A stretch of 6,002 nt of DNA from Thermomicrobiales bacterium (GCA_025928535.1 JAICJJ010000196.1:1-6002); one strand, 5' to 3'; shown: positions 1-5,133, counted from the stretch's first letter. Notes: generated by a model not told the origin, from the letters alone. Made by a program: numbers and translations.

Positions 1-75
1 GAGCGCGGCGTTGGCTTGCGCCAGCGCGGCCAGATCGACAATGTCCGGCTCGGATCGTTCGCGTTCGGTCGTCAT
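1..75 (-). CDS. Start of a leftward gene, truncated by the window edge (unidentified)
   Basis: An ATG on the minus strand (73-75) opens a frame of 25 codons running out of the window. The visible protein begins MTTERERSEPDIVDLAALAQ and continues ANAAL. A GGGAG element lies about nine bases upstream of the ATG, and the gene starts only 31 bases after the stop of the thioredoxin-fold gene on the same strand, so it is probably the third member of that transcript. The DIVDLAALAQANAAL stretch resembles the amino end of small single-domain cupin proteins, which often begin with a helix of the type DLxxLAxxN before the barrel. This rests on too few residues to be more than a guess, so no function is assigned. 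Confidence 0.6.
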   Translation of the reverse strand, partial: MTTERERSEPDIVDLAALAQANAAL

Positions 76-106
76 GGGGCGCGTCTCCCGTCGGCGCGGA
101 GGCGGC

Positions 107-811
107 TCACCCGCCGCCAATTGCGGCGTGCGGGACCAACTCCAGCGCCCGATCGAACATGGTTCGCGTCGCCGCGAGGCACGCCTCGCCGCAGCAGGGC
201 AACGGCGGCACGCGGACGACGATCCGATCGGTCATCTCCGGTTCGGCCAGGAGGTGGCGCAGTTGGGTTCCGTCCGGCAGCATCGCGGTCGGCGTTCCCT
301 CGACACGGAAGCATTCGCGGCCGAGACGCGCCTCAGCCAGCACGGCGGCGCGGGCTTCTTCACCGGCGAATTCGCGGGTGAAACGCGGCATGTCCAGGCC
401 GGCTTCCCGCGCGATATCGATCACCGTCTCCCGCTTGCCGATGTTTCGGCTTTCGGCAAAAAACGCGCGGCGGACGCGCCGGTCGTATTCGGTGAACGCG
501 TCGTCACCCTGCCGCTCGGCGCACCACGCTCCTTCGAACGCCGGCATGGTCGTCGTCGGCCAATCGTCGGAGCGATATGGCGCGAACGCCGCCGCCGGCT
601 CCTGAATCGCCGCCAGCCACCATTCCTGCTCGAGGATGTCGCGCGGCGCCGACGTGCCGTCGATCAATTCGAGCGGAAACGGACGGAGCCGCAACCGCAC
701 CCGCCGGCGATACTCCGGCGCGACCGTTTGCAGCCGGACCGTCGCGACATAGGTCCAGGGACAGTAGTACTCCCCCCATTGCCAGAGTTCCGGCAGATCA
801 GCCTGCGCCAC
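107..811 (-). CDS. DsbA/FrnE-like thioredoxin-fold protein, single active-site cysteine
   Basis: The protein has 234 residues from a GTG start at 811. This start is chosen because AAGGAGG (818-824) lies six bases upstream; the frame stays open further upstream but only over the preceding gene. The layout fits the DsbA-like thioredoxin fold with a helical insertion: an opening strand then YYCPWTY (C17), an alpha-helical middle of about residues 55-165, then FRVEGTPTAML with the conserved cis-proline loop (G172-T173-P174). Family members such as FrnE and DsbA catalyse thiol-disulfide exchange through CxxC; here the second cysteine is replaced by threonine (CPWT), so ordinary dithiol oxidase activity is doubtful. 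A second cysteine cluster, PCCGEAC (206-211), lies near the carboxyl end. No signal peptide is visible, so it is probably cytoplasmic. It overlaps the DUF488 gene by 14 bases, which implies co-transcription. 2-Hydroxychromene-2-carboxylate isomerase-like relatives share this fold, so the reaction is uncertain. Confidence 0.85.
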   Translation of the reverse strand: MAQADLPELWQWGEYYCPWTYVATVRLQTVAPEYRRRVRLRLRPFPLELIDGTSAPRDILEQEWWLAAIQEPAAAFAPYRSDDWPTTTMPAFEGAWCAERQGDDAFTEYDRRVRRAFFAESRNIGKRETVIDIAREAGLDMPRFTREFAGEEARAAVLAEARLGRECFRVEGTPTAMLPDGTQLRHLLAEPEMTDRIVVRVPPLPCCGEACLAATRTMFDRALELVPHAAIGGG

Positions 812-1238
812 CTTCCGCCTCCTTGCGCGTCGTCTCGCCGCCCGCGGCGCCCGAAGCGAGCGCTTCCTCCAGCACCTGCTTGAGGACGACCGCCTCATTG
901 TGTTCCTGGTCGCGCGCGCCATAGACGAGCGTCACCGGCCCGCGTCGCGCCGCTTCCAGCAGTGGCGCGAGAACATCTGGATGCGCGGCCAGTTCGCGCC
1001 GATAGCGGCGGGCGAATTCTTGCCAGCGCGCGGGGTCGTGCCCGAACCAGCGCCGCAGTTCGTCGCTCGGCGCGACGTCGCGCATCCACGCATCGAGCCG
1101 CAGCGACGCTTTCGTCACCCCGCGCGGCCACAAGCGATCGACGAGCGCGCGTTGCCCGTCATCCGGTCCCGGCGGCTCGTAGGCGCGGCGCAATCGAACC
1201 CGCGGCTCGGCGTGCTCATCGTGGTCGGCGTTCGTCAT
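798..1238 (-). CDS. DUF488 (YeaO-type) family protein
   Basis: The protein has 146 residues from an ATG at 1238, with GGAGG at 1246-1250 seven bases upstream. It shows the hallmarks of the DUF488/YeaO family: RVRLRRAYEPPGPDDG (13-28), LVDRLWPRGVTK (32-43), a DAWMRDVAPSDELRRWFGHD block (49-68), a WQEFARRYRREL helix (72-83), and the closing strand VTLVYGARDQEHNEAVVLK (102-120). The conserved DRLWPRG and FGHD motifs are intact. The family is small and soluble and its biochemical role is not firmly established, so none is assigned. About 25 residues after the core (from near 122) are Ala/Gly/Glu-rich and probably disordered. The DNA for this tail carries the ribosome binding site of the next gene, so its composition may be constrained by that. 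Family members are usually about 115-125 residues; the excess is the acidic, His-containing amino end and this tail. Confidence 0.92.
   Translation of the reverse strand: MTNADHDEHAEPRVRLRRAYEPPGPDDGQRALVDRLWPRGVTKASLRLDAWMRDVAPSDELRRWFGHDPARWQEFARRYRRELAAHPDVLAPLLEAARRGPVTLVYGARDQEHNEAVVLKQVLEEALASGAAGGETTRKEAEGGAG
818..824 (-). promoter_or_regulatory. Ribosome binding site inside the upstream gene, fixing a GTG start
   Basis: AAGGAGG on the minus strand lies six bases before the GTG at 811 and within the last codons of the DUF488 gene (the Arg-Lys-Glu-Ala stretch). It decides the start of the thioredoxin-fold gene and suggests translational coupling, because ribosomes finishing the first gene stop at 798-800, 14 bases past the next start. 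Confidence 0.85.
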
Positions 1239-1303
1239 GACGCGGCCTCCGTGCAGTCGATACCATCTCCGATTGTCGCCAGATCGGGACCACCGGGCAA
1301 CAG

Positions 1304-1329
1304 ATCGGGCAGCGGCGCCGCTGCCCGAT
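1304..1329. repeat. Perfect 26-bp palindrome in the divergent DUF488/recQ control region
   Basis: The half-site ATCGGGCAGCGGC is followed at once by its exact reverse complement, with no mismatch and no spacer. It lies 65 bases upstream of the DUF488 start and 75 bases upstream of the recQ start, within the 166-bp divergent region. AGATCGGG occurs at 1281-1288 and again at 1302-1309 across the left edge of the palindrome, 21 bp apart (two helical turns). No T-run follows on either strand, so it does not look like a terminator. An operator for a dimeric regulator, or a hairpin in either 5' leader, fits better. No clear -35/-10 pair could be assigned to either gene here. Confidence 0.7.
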
Positions 1330-1404
1330 GCAATGGGCGACTGTGGCGCGCCGGTTGCGTCAAGGCGAACGCTCGGCGACATCTCGGCGGGAGGACGCGC
1401 GCGG

Positions 1405-3069
1405 ATGGCGGACGACGTGGCAAAGCGAACGACGACCAGCGAACAGTTGCGGCAGGCAGCGCGCGAACGATTTGGCTACGACGAACTGCGGCCCGGTCAG
1501 GAAGAGGCGATCCGCGCCGTGCTCGCCGGCCACGACACGTTGGCCGTCTTTCCGACCGGCGCCGGCAAGAGCGCCATCTATCAGATCGCGGGCGCGTTGA
1601 TCGACGGTCCAACCGTCGTCGTCTCGCCCCTGATCGCGTTGCAGCGCGATCAGGAAGCGGCGATCGACGAACAGGAAAGCGGCGGCGCGGCGCGGCTCAA
1701 CTCGTCCTTGTCAGACTCGCGGCGCGATGCGGCGCTCGCCGGATTGGCCGCGGGAGCGATCGAATTCCTGCTGCTGGCGCCGGAGCAATTCGCCAACCCG
1801 GACACGCTTGCCCGGGTGCGCGACGCCCATCCTTCCCTGTTCGTCGTCGATGAAGCGCACTGCATCAGCGATTGGGGGTTCGACTTCCGGCCCGATTATC
1901 TGCGGCTGGCGGCGGTGATCGACGAACTTGGCCGGCCCCGGGTCCTGGCGCTGACCGCGACAGCCGCGCCGCCCGTGCGCGACGAAATCGTCGAGCGGCT
2001 CGGGATGACCGACCCGGCCGTCTTCGTCCACGATTTCGACCGCCCGAACATCTTTCTGGCGGTGGATCGCTTCACCGACGCGGAGACGAAATGCGACGCA
2101 GCGCTCGACTGGATCGCCGCCGCCCCGCCCGGCATCGTCTACGTCGCTACCCGCGCCTGCGCCGAGGACGTTGCCGCGGCGCTGGTTGAACGCGGCGTCG
2201 CCGCCCGCGCCTACCACGCCGGCCTGCCGGCCGGCGAGCGGGACGACGCGCAATCGGCCTTCATGAACGGCGAACTCCCGGTGATCGTCGCCACGACGGC
2301 GTTCGGGATGGGAATCGACAAACCGGACGTCCGCTTTGTCGCCCACTACGACGTCAGCGATTCGCTCGACGCCTACTACCAGGAAATCGGGCGAGCCGGG
2401 AGGGATGGCGGGCCGGCCGAAGCGCGCCTCTTTTTTCTCGCCGACGATCTGCGTCTTCGTCGCTTTTTCGCGGCGGCCGGCAAACTCGACGAAGACGATG
2501 TCGAACGGGTCGCCGAAGCCGTCGCCGCCGCCGGCGGTCCGATCGCGCCGGAAACGATCGCCGAGGAGGTCGATCTGTCGATCGGCAAGGTCGAGACGGC
2601 GCTGGGACGCCTCGACGAAACCGACGCGCTCCGTCTGCTTCCGTCGGGCGACGCGGTTGCCGAAGCAGGGCGCGATTCCGCGGACGCGGCGGAAAAAGCG
2701 GCGGCGGCGCAAGAACGCCACCGGACGATCGCACGAACCCGGGTCGAGATGATGCGCGCCTACGCCGAAACGTCCGAATGCCGGCGCGCCTTTCTGCTCA
2801 ACTACTTCGGCGAGGCGTTCACGCCGCCATGCGGCCAGTGTGACGCATGTCTCGCGGGCCACGGCGCGGCGCCGACGGCCGCCGACGCTCGCTTCGCCAT
2901 CGGCGCGAACGTGACCCACGCGCGCTGGGGCCTGGGAACGGTCATTCGCCAGGACGACGAGACGCTTACGATTCTCTTCGACGACGCGGGCTACCGTACG
3001 CTCGACCGGGCGCTGGTGCAAGACGAGGGGCTGCTCACGGCCGCCGATTCGGATTCCGGCGACCGGTGA
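1405..3069 (+). CDS. recQ: ATP-dependent DNA helicase, RecQ family
   Basis: This 554-residue superfamily 2 helicase would unwind DNA 3' to 5' in recombination and fork repair. The ATG at 1405 is chosen because GGGAGG (1389-1394) precedes it and the RecQ-like sequence begins soon after; upstream in-frame ATGs (1237, 1333) lack homology-like sequence. Visible motifs: FGYDELRPGQ (23-32, motif 0), TGAGKS (51-56, Walker A), SPLIALQRDQ (74-83), DEAH (149-152) running into CISDWGFDFRPDY, TAT (184-186), DRPNI (212-216), AYHAGL (269-274), TTAFGMGIDKPDV (297-309) and QEIGRAGRDG (326-335). Zinc-binding cysteines are C459, C476, C479 and C482. The segment between motif VI and the last three cysteines carries a winged-helix-like stretch (about 365-415) and an Ala-rich helix. 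The tail (497-540, THARWGLGTVIRQ...ILFDDAGYRTL) looks like a small SH3/Tudor-like barrel rather than HRDC. The aromatic-rich loop has D156 and F159 where E. coli RecQ has Gln and His. The gene is divergent from the DUF488 operon. Confidence 0.96.
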   Translation: MADDVAKRTTTSEQLRQAARERFGYDELRPGQEEAIRAVLAGHDTLAVFPTGAGKSAIYQIAGALIDGPTVVVSPLIALQRDQEAAIDEQESGGAARLNSSLSDSRRDAALAGLAAGAIEFLLLAPEQFANPDTLARVRDAHPSLFVVDEAHCISDWGFDFRPDYLRLAAVIDELGRPRVLALTATAAPPVRDEIVERLGMTDPAVFVHDFDRPNIFLAVDRFTDAETKCDAALDWIAAAPPGIVYVATRACAEDVAAALVERGVAARAYHAGLPAGERDDAQSAFMNGELPVIVATTAFGMGIDKPDVRFVAHYDVSDSLDAYYQEIGRAGRDGGPAEARLFFLADDLRLRRFFAAAGKLDEDDVERVAEAVAAAGGPIAPETIAEEVDLSIGKVETALGRLDETDALRLLPSGDAVAEAGRDSADAAEKAAAAQERHRTIARTRVEMMRAYAETSECRRAFLLNYFGEAFTPPCGQCDACLAGHGAAPTAADARFAIGANVTHARWGLGTVIRQDDETLTILFDDAGYRTLDRALVQDEGLLTAADSDSGDR

Positions 3070-3192
3070 TGCAAAAACATGGCATGCGTTCTGCATTCTC
3101 GTCTGGCGTCCGGGCGTTGAACATCCCGAACCGGAAGTCGGGCGTACATTGAGTGAGCGGGGCGCCGGGCCGCCGCTGATCTGGAGAAACCG
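3070..3192. other. Intergenic region after recQ; no clear terminator
   Basis: These 123 bases separate recQ from the short downstream frame. A weak hairpin (CCCGA at 3125-3129 with TCGGG at 3138-3142) lacks a T-run. A TACATT hexamer at 3145-3150 could be a -10 element for the short gene, but no -35 element sits at the right spacing (TTGAAC at 3117-3122 is 22 bases away). Read-through from recQ into the short gene is therefore possible. Confidence 0.4.
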
Positions 3193-3348
3193 ATGACGCG
3201 TAAGACAACCGAATCGTCCTCCCTCGCCGATCGCCTGGCGCACGCCGTCGAGCGCTTTTTCGGCCTCTGGCTTCGGCCGAAACCGGCGCTGGCGCCGGCC
3301 CGGGTCCATCGATCCGGCGTCCAACGCGTCCCGTACCGTCGTCACTGA
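3193..3348 (+). CDS. Small basic protein, 51 residues, unidentified
   Basis: An ATG at 3193 with GGAG (3183-3186) six bases upstream opens a 51-codon frame ending at TGA 3346-3348. The product starts MTRKTTESSSLADRLAHAVE, continues RFFGLWLRPKPALAPARV and ends RVPYRRH: a Ser/Thr-rich polar start, one short amphipathic helix with an aromatic patch (RFFGLWL), then a proline-rich, arginine-rich tail. No signal peptide or full membrane span is present. Most codons end in G or C, as in neighbouring genes. I do not recognise a family. The DNA also contains two strong hairpins (3258-3282 and 3283-3298), so part of this signal could be RNA structure rather than protein. It lies 123 bases after recQ on the same strand. 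Confidence 0.5.
   Translation: MTRKTTESSSLADRLAHAVERFFGLWLRPKPALAPARVHRSGVQRVPYRRH
3258..3298. repeat. Two adjacent inverted repeats inside the 51-codon frame
   Basis: TTTCGGCC (3258-3265) pairs with GGCCGAAA (3275-3282) across a nine-base loop. CCGGCGC (3283-3289) then pairs with GCGCCGG (3292-3298) across two bases. The two structures abut exactly. Neither is followed by a T-run on either strand, so they are not obvious terminators. They may affect mRNA folding or belong to the structured region downstream. Confidence 0.6.
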
Positions 3349-3435
3349 TTTCCCTCGCCCCCATTTGACCGCGCACACGCGGCGCCCCGGCGGCCAAGAA
3401 GGCCGGCGCGCAACGGTACGTGGGGTAAAGACGGC

Positions 3436-3502
3436 CGAACGCCGCCAGCATGGCGGCGTTCGCGTGCCCGGTCGGAGCGCCACGTTCCTGCAGTGGCCGG
3501 GC
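3436..3502. other. Strong hairpins in non-coding region (possible structured RNA)
   Basis: CGAACGCCGCC (3436-3446) pairs perfectly with GGCGGCGTTCG (3452-3462) around a five-base loop. Four bases later GCCCGG (3466-3471) pairs with CCGGGC (3497-3502), enclosing CCAC (3480-3483) and GTGG (3493-3496). A smaller GGCC-AAGAA-GGCC element lies just upstream, near 3390-3405. The stretch 3349-3707 holds no frame I would call a gene on either strand. I recognise no tRNA, tmRNA, RNase P, SRP or known riboswitch consensus in it. It may be an untranslated RNA, a set of transcript-end structures, or a repeat element. Confidence 0.45.
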
Positions 3503-3503
3503 T

Positions 3504-3541
3504 GAGTGTCGGCGCCATCGGCAAGACTGGCGCCGACATTC
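3504..3541. repeat. Long hairpin, 11-bp perfect core extended to 14 bp
   Basis: TGTCGGCGCCA (3507-3517) pairs perfectly with TGGCGCCGACA (3528-3538) around a ten-base loop. Three further pairs, one of them G-U if read as plus-strand RNA, extend the stem to 3504 and 3541. No T-run follows on the plus strand. It stands ten bases before the terminator-like hairpin at 3551, so the two may work as a tandem transcription end for plus-strand transcripts. Confidence 0.55.
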
Positions 3542-3550
3542 TGGATCGTG

Positions 3551-3582
3551 AAAGACCGTCGGACGACAATCCGACGGTCTTT
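3551..3582. terminator. Bidirectional intrinsic terminator between convergent genes
   Basis: AAAGACCGTCGGA (3551-3563) and TCCGACGGTCTTT (3570-3582) form a perfect 13-bp stem with a six-base loop. The stem ends in AAA/TTT, giving a short T-run on either strand (GGTCTTT), as usual for intrinsic terminators in GC-rich genomes. It lies between the rightward 51-aa frame (stop 3348) and the leftward secreted-protein gene (stop 3708), so it can end transcripts from both sides. Confidence 0.8.
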
Positions 3583-3707
3583 CCGCGTGGTCGCGCGAAT
3601 GGGGTCTGCTTCGAAGGCGTTCGAGCGTGAAACGTCGTCGCCTCAACGTTCAGCGGCGGGCCAGCCGGATCGACCAGAATGTGGCTGCCCCGCCCGATCC
3701 GTCGCGA

Positions 3708-3980
3708 TTACGGATGGTTCGCCGACACGTTGGCGCATGCGACATCGTATTGGCTGACCGACTTGGGGTTGTTCGAGTTTTGCGGTTGCTGTCCCGCGTA
3801 CTTGGTTCCGGACGTGCCATTCGGATTGAACGGCGAGCCTGACGCATCCTTGGCATTGCCGGGACTCGACGGCTGCTGCTGGCAGGATTGATTTGGCTGA
3901 CCGTTGGCCAGCACGGCTCCTCCCGTTCCGACCGCGACCGACAGACCGAGCGCGATGCCGAGGAGCGTGACGCGAATCAT
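3708..3980 (-). CDS. Small secreted protein with Sec signal peptide, function unknown
   Basis: The protein has 90 residues. The ATG at 3980 is chosen over an upstream in-frame ATG (4016) because AAGGAG (3990-3995) lies nine bases before it and a classical signal peptide then starts at residue 1: MIRV, a hydrophobic core LLGIALGLSVAVGTGG, and a likely cleavage site after AVLA (residue 25). The mature part is about 65 residues, polar and low in charge, rich in Asn, Gln, Ser, Pro and Gly, with GSPFNPNGTSGTKYAGQQP (48-66) followed by KSVSQYDVAC (73-82). It has only two cysteines (C33, C82), which could form one disulfide. From memory, similar FNPNGTxGTxYAG...SVSQYDVAC sequences occur in small exported proteins of Actinobacteria and Chloroflexota, with no known function. 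It has its own leader region and is followed by the terminator at 3551-3582, so it is probably transcribed alone. Confidence 0.85.
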   Translation of the reverse strand: MIRVTLLGIALGLSVAVGTGGAVLANGQPNQSCQQQPSSPGNAKDASGSPFNPNGTSGTKYAGQQPQNSNNPKSVSQYDVACANVSANHP

Positions 3981-4206
3981 GGCGTGGTTCTCCTTTCGCG
4001 CGCGACCACGCGTCATCGCCTGCGGGGCGGATCGCCGTCTGAGCGATCACGCCTGGCTGGCGACGATCACAACGACCGCGAGCGTCCGATTATTCCCGCG
4101 GCGCGTTTTTGGATTCGAAACGACTGGGGAACGATCCGGGACGTCGGCCGGAGTCCCTCCAGCGTCCGCATGATGCGTCGAGCCCCAGGCGGTCGGCGAT
4201 CGAGAA
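3981..4206. other. Intergenic region upstream of the small secreted protein gene
   Basis: With the terminator at 4207-4236, this fills the 310-base gap between the two secreted-protein genes. It holds the ribosome binding site at 3990-3995 and must hold the promoter of the small secreted protein. The most AT-rich part, about 4088-4125, reads AATAAT on the minus strand with TTCGAA 19 bases upstream, a weak promoter candidate. CGATCAC is repeated directly at 4044-4050 and 4064-4070. A small palindrome, CGCATGATGCG, lies at 4167-4177. The frames open here on the plus strand look like shadows with no recognisable protein. Confidence 0.4.
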
Positions 4207-4236
4207 AGGGCCGCCGGATCAATCGCCGGCGGCCCT
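4207..4236 (-). terminator. Intrinsic terminator of the Tat-exported protein gene
   Basis: AGGGCCGCCGG (4207-4217) pairs perfectly with CCGGCGGCCCT (4226-4236) around an eight-base loop. Read on the minus strand the stem is followed by TTCTC, so with the last stem base there is a short TTT run. It begins 55 bases after the stop codon of the Tat protein gene (4291-4293) and is oriented to end that transcript. Confidence 0.75.
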
Positions 4237-4290
4237 GGTCGAGCGCGAAGCAGCGCGATCAGTCAGGGACCGCGCCGACGGAGGTGGACC

Positions 4291-4971
4291 TCACCTGCGA
4301 TGCCGCGCGCCAGTGGTCGATCCGGGCTGGCAGCGCGGGATGCAGACCCCCGCCGCGCCGCAGCAGAGGGCGATCACGCAGCGCTCGTCAGTGGCGCAGC
4401 CGTGATTGACGAGCGCATCGGCTGGATCGCACGTCGCGCGAGCGCAGTTGTTGGGATCGCCGAGGAAGCAGTCGCCCACGTCATCCGCGGCCGAGGCGCA
4501 GAAGCAGGCGGTTCCGCTTTGGTCCGTGCCGCACTCGCGACCGGCGGTATCGCTGCACGCGTCGCCGCCCGCCGAACAGATCGTCGAAACGCACGTGCAC
4601 GTCGAGGCGTCGATCGCTTCGCCGGAACCACAGCGGAGCGAGGAAGGATCGACGCCGCCGCCCGGCGCCGCCGGTCCGCACTCGGTGCAAAGGCCAGTTC
4701 CGTGCGCGGCATCCGCGGTGCAATGTCCCGCCGCCGAGCCGCTCAGAAGGGCGTGGCAGAAATGGGCGCAGGCGCTGTTGCCTCCCTTGCCGCCCGTGCC
4801 ATTCTGGCCCTTGCCCTTTCCCTTGCCGCCGCGATTCCTGGCCTCCGTCGCGTCGATGCCGCCCACCGCCAGCAAGCCGAGGCCGCTGGCAAGGGCGCCG
4901 CGAAGGAGCGCCCGGCGTGACGTGCCGTTAACGAACACGCGCGTCAGTCGGTCGAATCGATTGTGGTCCAC
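4291..4971 (-). CDS. Tat-exported cysteine-rich protein, function unknown
   Basis: The protein has 226 residues from a GTG start at 4971, preceded by a purine-rich GAGGGGGGA element about seven bases upstream. The amino end carries a twin-arginine leader: TSRRALLRG (17-25), a hydrophobic stretch ALASGLGLLAVGG (26-38) and a likely cleavage near ATEA (41-44). A Gly/Lys/Asn linker follows (RGGKGKGKGQNGTGGKGG, 47-64). The rest (68-214) holds 22 cysteines, including TCTC (124-127), CFC (156-158) and CC (203-204), with no strict repeat period. No catalytic motif is visible. Leaders of the MDxNRFDxLTR...SRR type followed by a GKGKG linker are, as I recall, common in multi-copy protein families of Thermomicrobia-like Chloroflexota. 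The cysteines could form disulfides or bind metal; an even count favours disulfides. It is likely a cell-surface or extracellular protein. It is divergent from the GntR-type gene and ends at its own terminator. Confidence 0.85.
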   Translation of the reverse strand: MDHNRFDRLTRVFVNGTSRRALLRGALASGLGLLAVGGIDATEARNRGGKGKGKGQNGTGGKGGNSACAHFCHALLSGSAAGHCTADAAHGTGLCTECGPAAPGGGVDPSSLRCGSGEAIDASTCTCVSTICSAGGDACSDTAGRECGTDQSGTACFCASAADDVGDCFLGDPNNCARATCDPADALVNHGCATDERCVIALCCGAAGVCIPRCQPGSTTGARHRR

Positions 4972-5004
4972 GACGGTCCCCCCTCATTCGACGGGTGCGA
5001 TTGG

Positions 5005-5024
5005 CTTCACCAAGCGTGGTGAAG
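5005..5024. promoter_or_regulatory. Perfect 8-4-8 inverted repeat, candidate operator
   Basis: CTTCACCA (5005-5012) and TGGTGAAG (5017-5024) are exact reverse complements separated by AGCG. The site lies 33 bases upstream of the Tat protein GTG and about 80 bases upstream of the GntR gene -35 region, in the divergent control region. Length and symmetry fit a binding site for a dimeric helix-turn-helix repressor; the neighbouring GntR-type regulator is the first candidate by proximity only. A second, smaller inverted repeat (GACAGC-TTC-GCTGTC, 5087-5101) abuts the GntR promoter. Confidence 0.5.
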
Positions 5025-5103
5025 TCGGCGCAAAGCCAGCGGCCATCTCTCACGAACCGTGCCAACTCGCCGCGCCGCCCCCCGTCGACAGCTTCGCTGT
5101 CCC

Positions 5104-5133
5104 GTGACGAACCGCCGCGCGTTCCGGTACAAT
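5104..5133 (+). promoter_or_regulatory. Promoter of the GntR-type regulator gene
   Basis: TACAAT at 5128-5133 matches five of six bases of the -10 consensus. GTGACG at 5104-5109 matches four of six bases of the -35 consensus, with an 18-base spacer. The expected transcription start (about 5140-5142) falls directly at the ATG at 5143, so the mRNA may have almost no leader. The inverted repeat 5087-5101 lies just upstream and could be an operator. Confidence 0.55.

Noticed and set aside
11..883. A 290-codon plus-strand frame opposite the thioredoxin-fold gene
   Set aside because: Its product is Arg/Pro-rich with no motif, while the minus strand has a good ribosome binding site and a recognisable fold. 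It is a shadow frame.
900..1853. A 317-codon plus-strand frame spanning DUF488 and the start of recQ
   Set aside because: It overlaps two well-supported genes in the wrong frames and encodes low-complexity Arg-rich sequence.
1711..3483. A 590-codon open frame antisense to recQ
   Set aside because: It mirrors the recQ reading frame in GC-rich DNA, where high third-position GC removes stop codons from the complementary frame. The protein is Arg/Gly-rich with no recognisable domain, and recQ is certain.
3349..3550. Possible known riboswitch or housekeeping RNA
   Set aside because: I looked for conserved cores of tmRNA, RNase P, SRP RNA, TPP, cobalamin and glycine riboswitches and found none. 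Isolated matches such as GCTGAG or GCCAC are too short.
3035..3646. A 203-codon minus-strand frame over the hairpin region
   Set aside because: It would run through the bidirectional terminator and into recQ. It has no convincing ribosome binding site, and the translation is Arg-rich without recognisable features.
4300..5107. Two long plus-strand frames opposite the Tat protein gene
   Set aside because: The minus-strand product has a Tat leader, a cysteine-rich domain and a matching terminator. The plus frames give Ala/Arg/Pro-rich sequence with no signal or motif.
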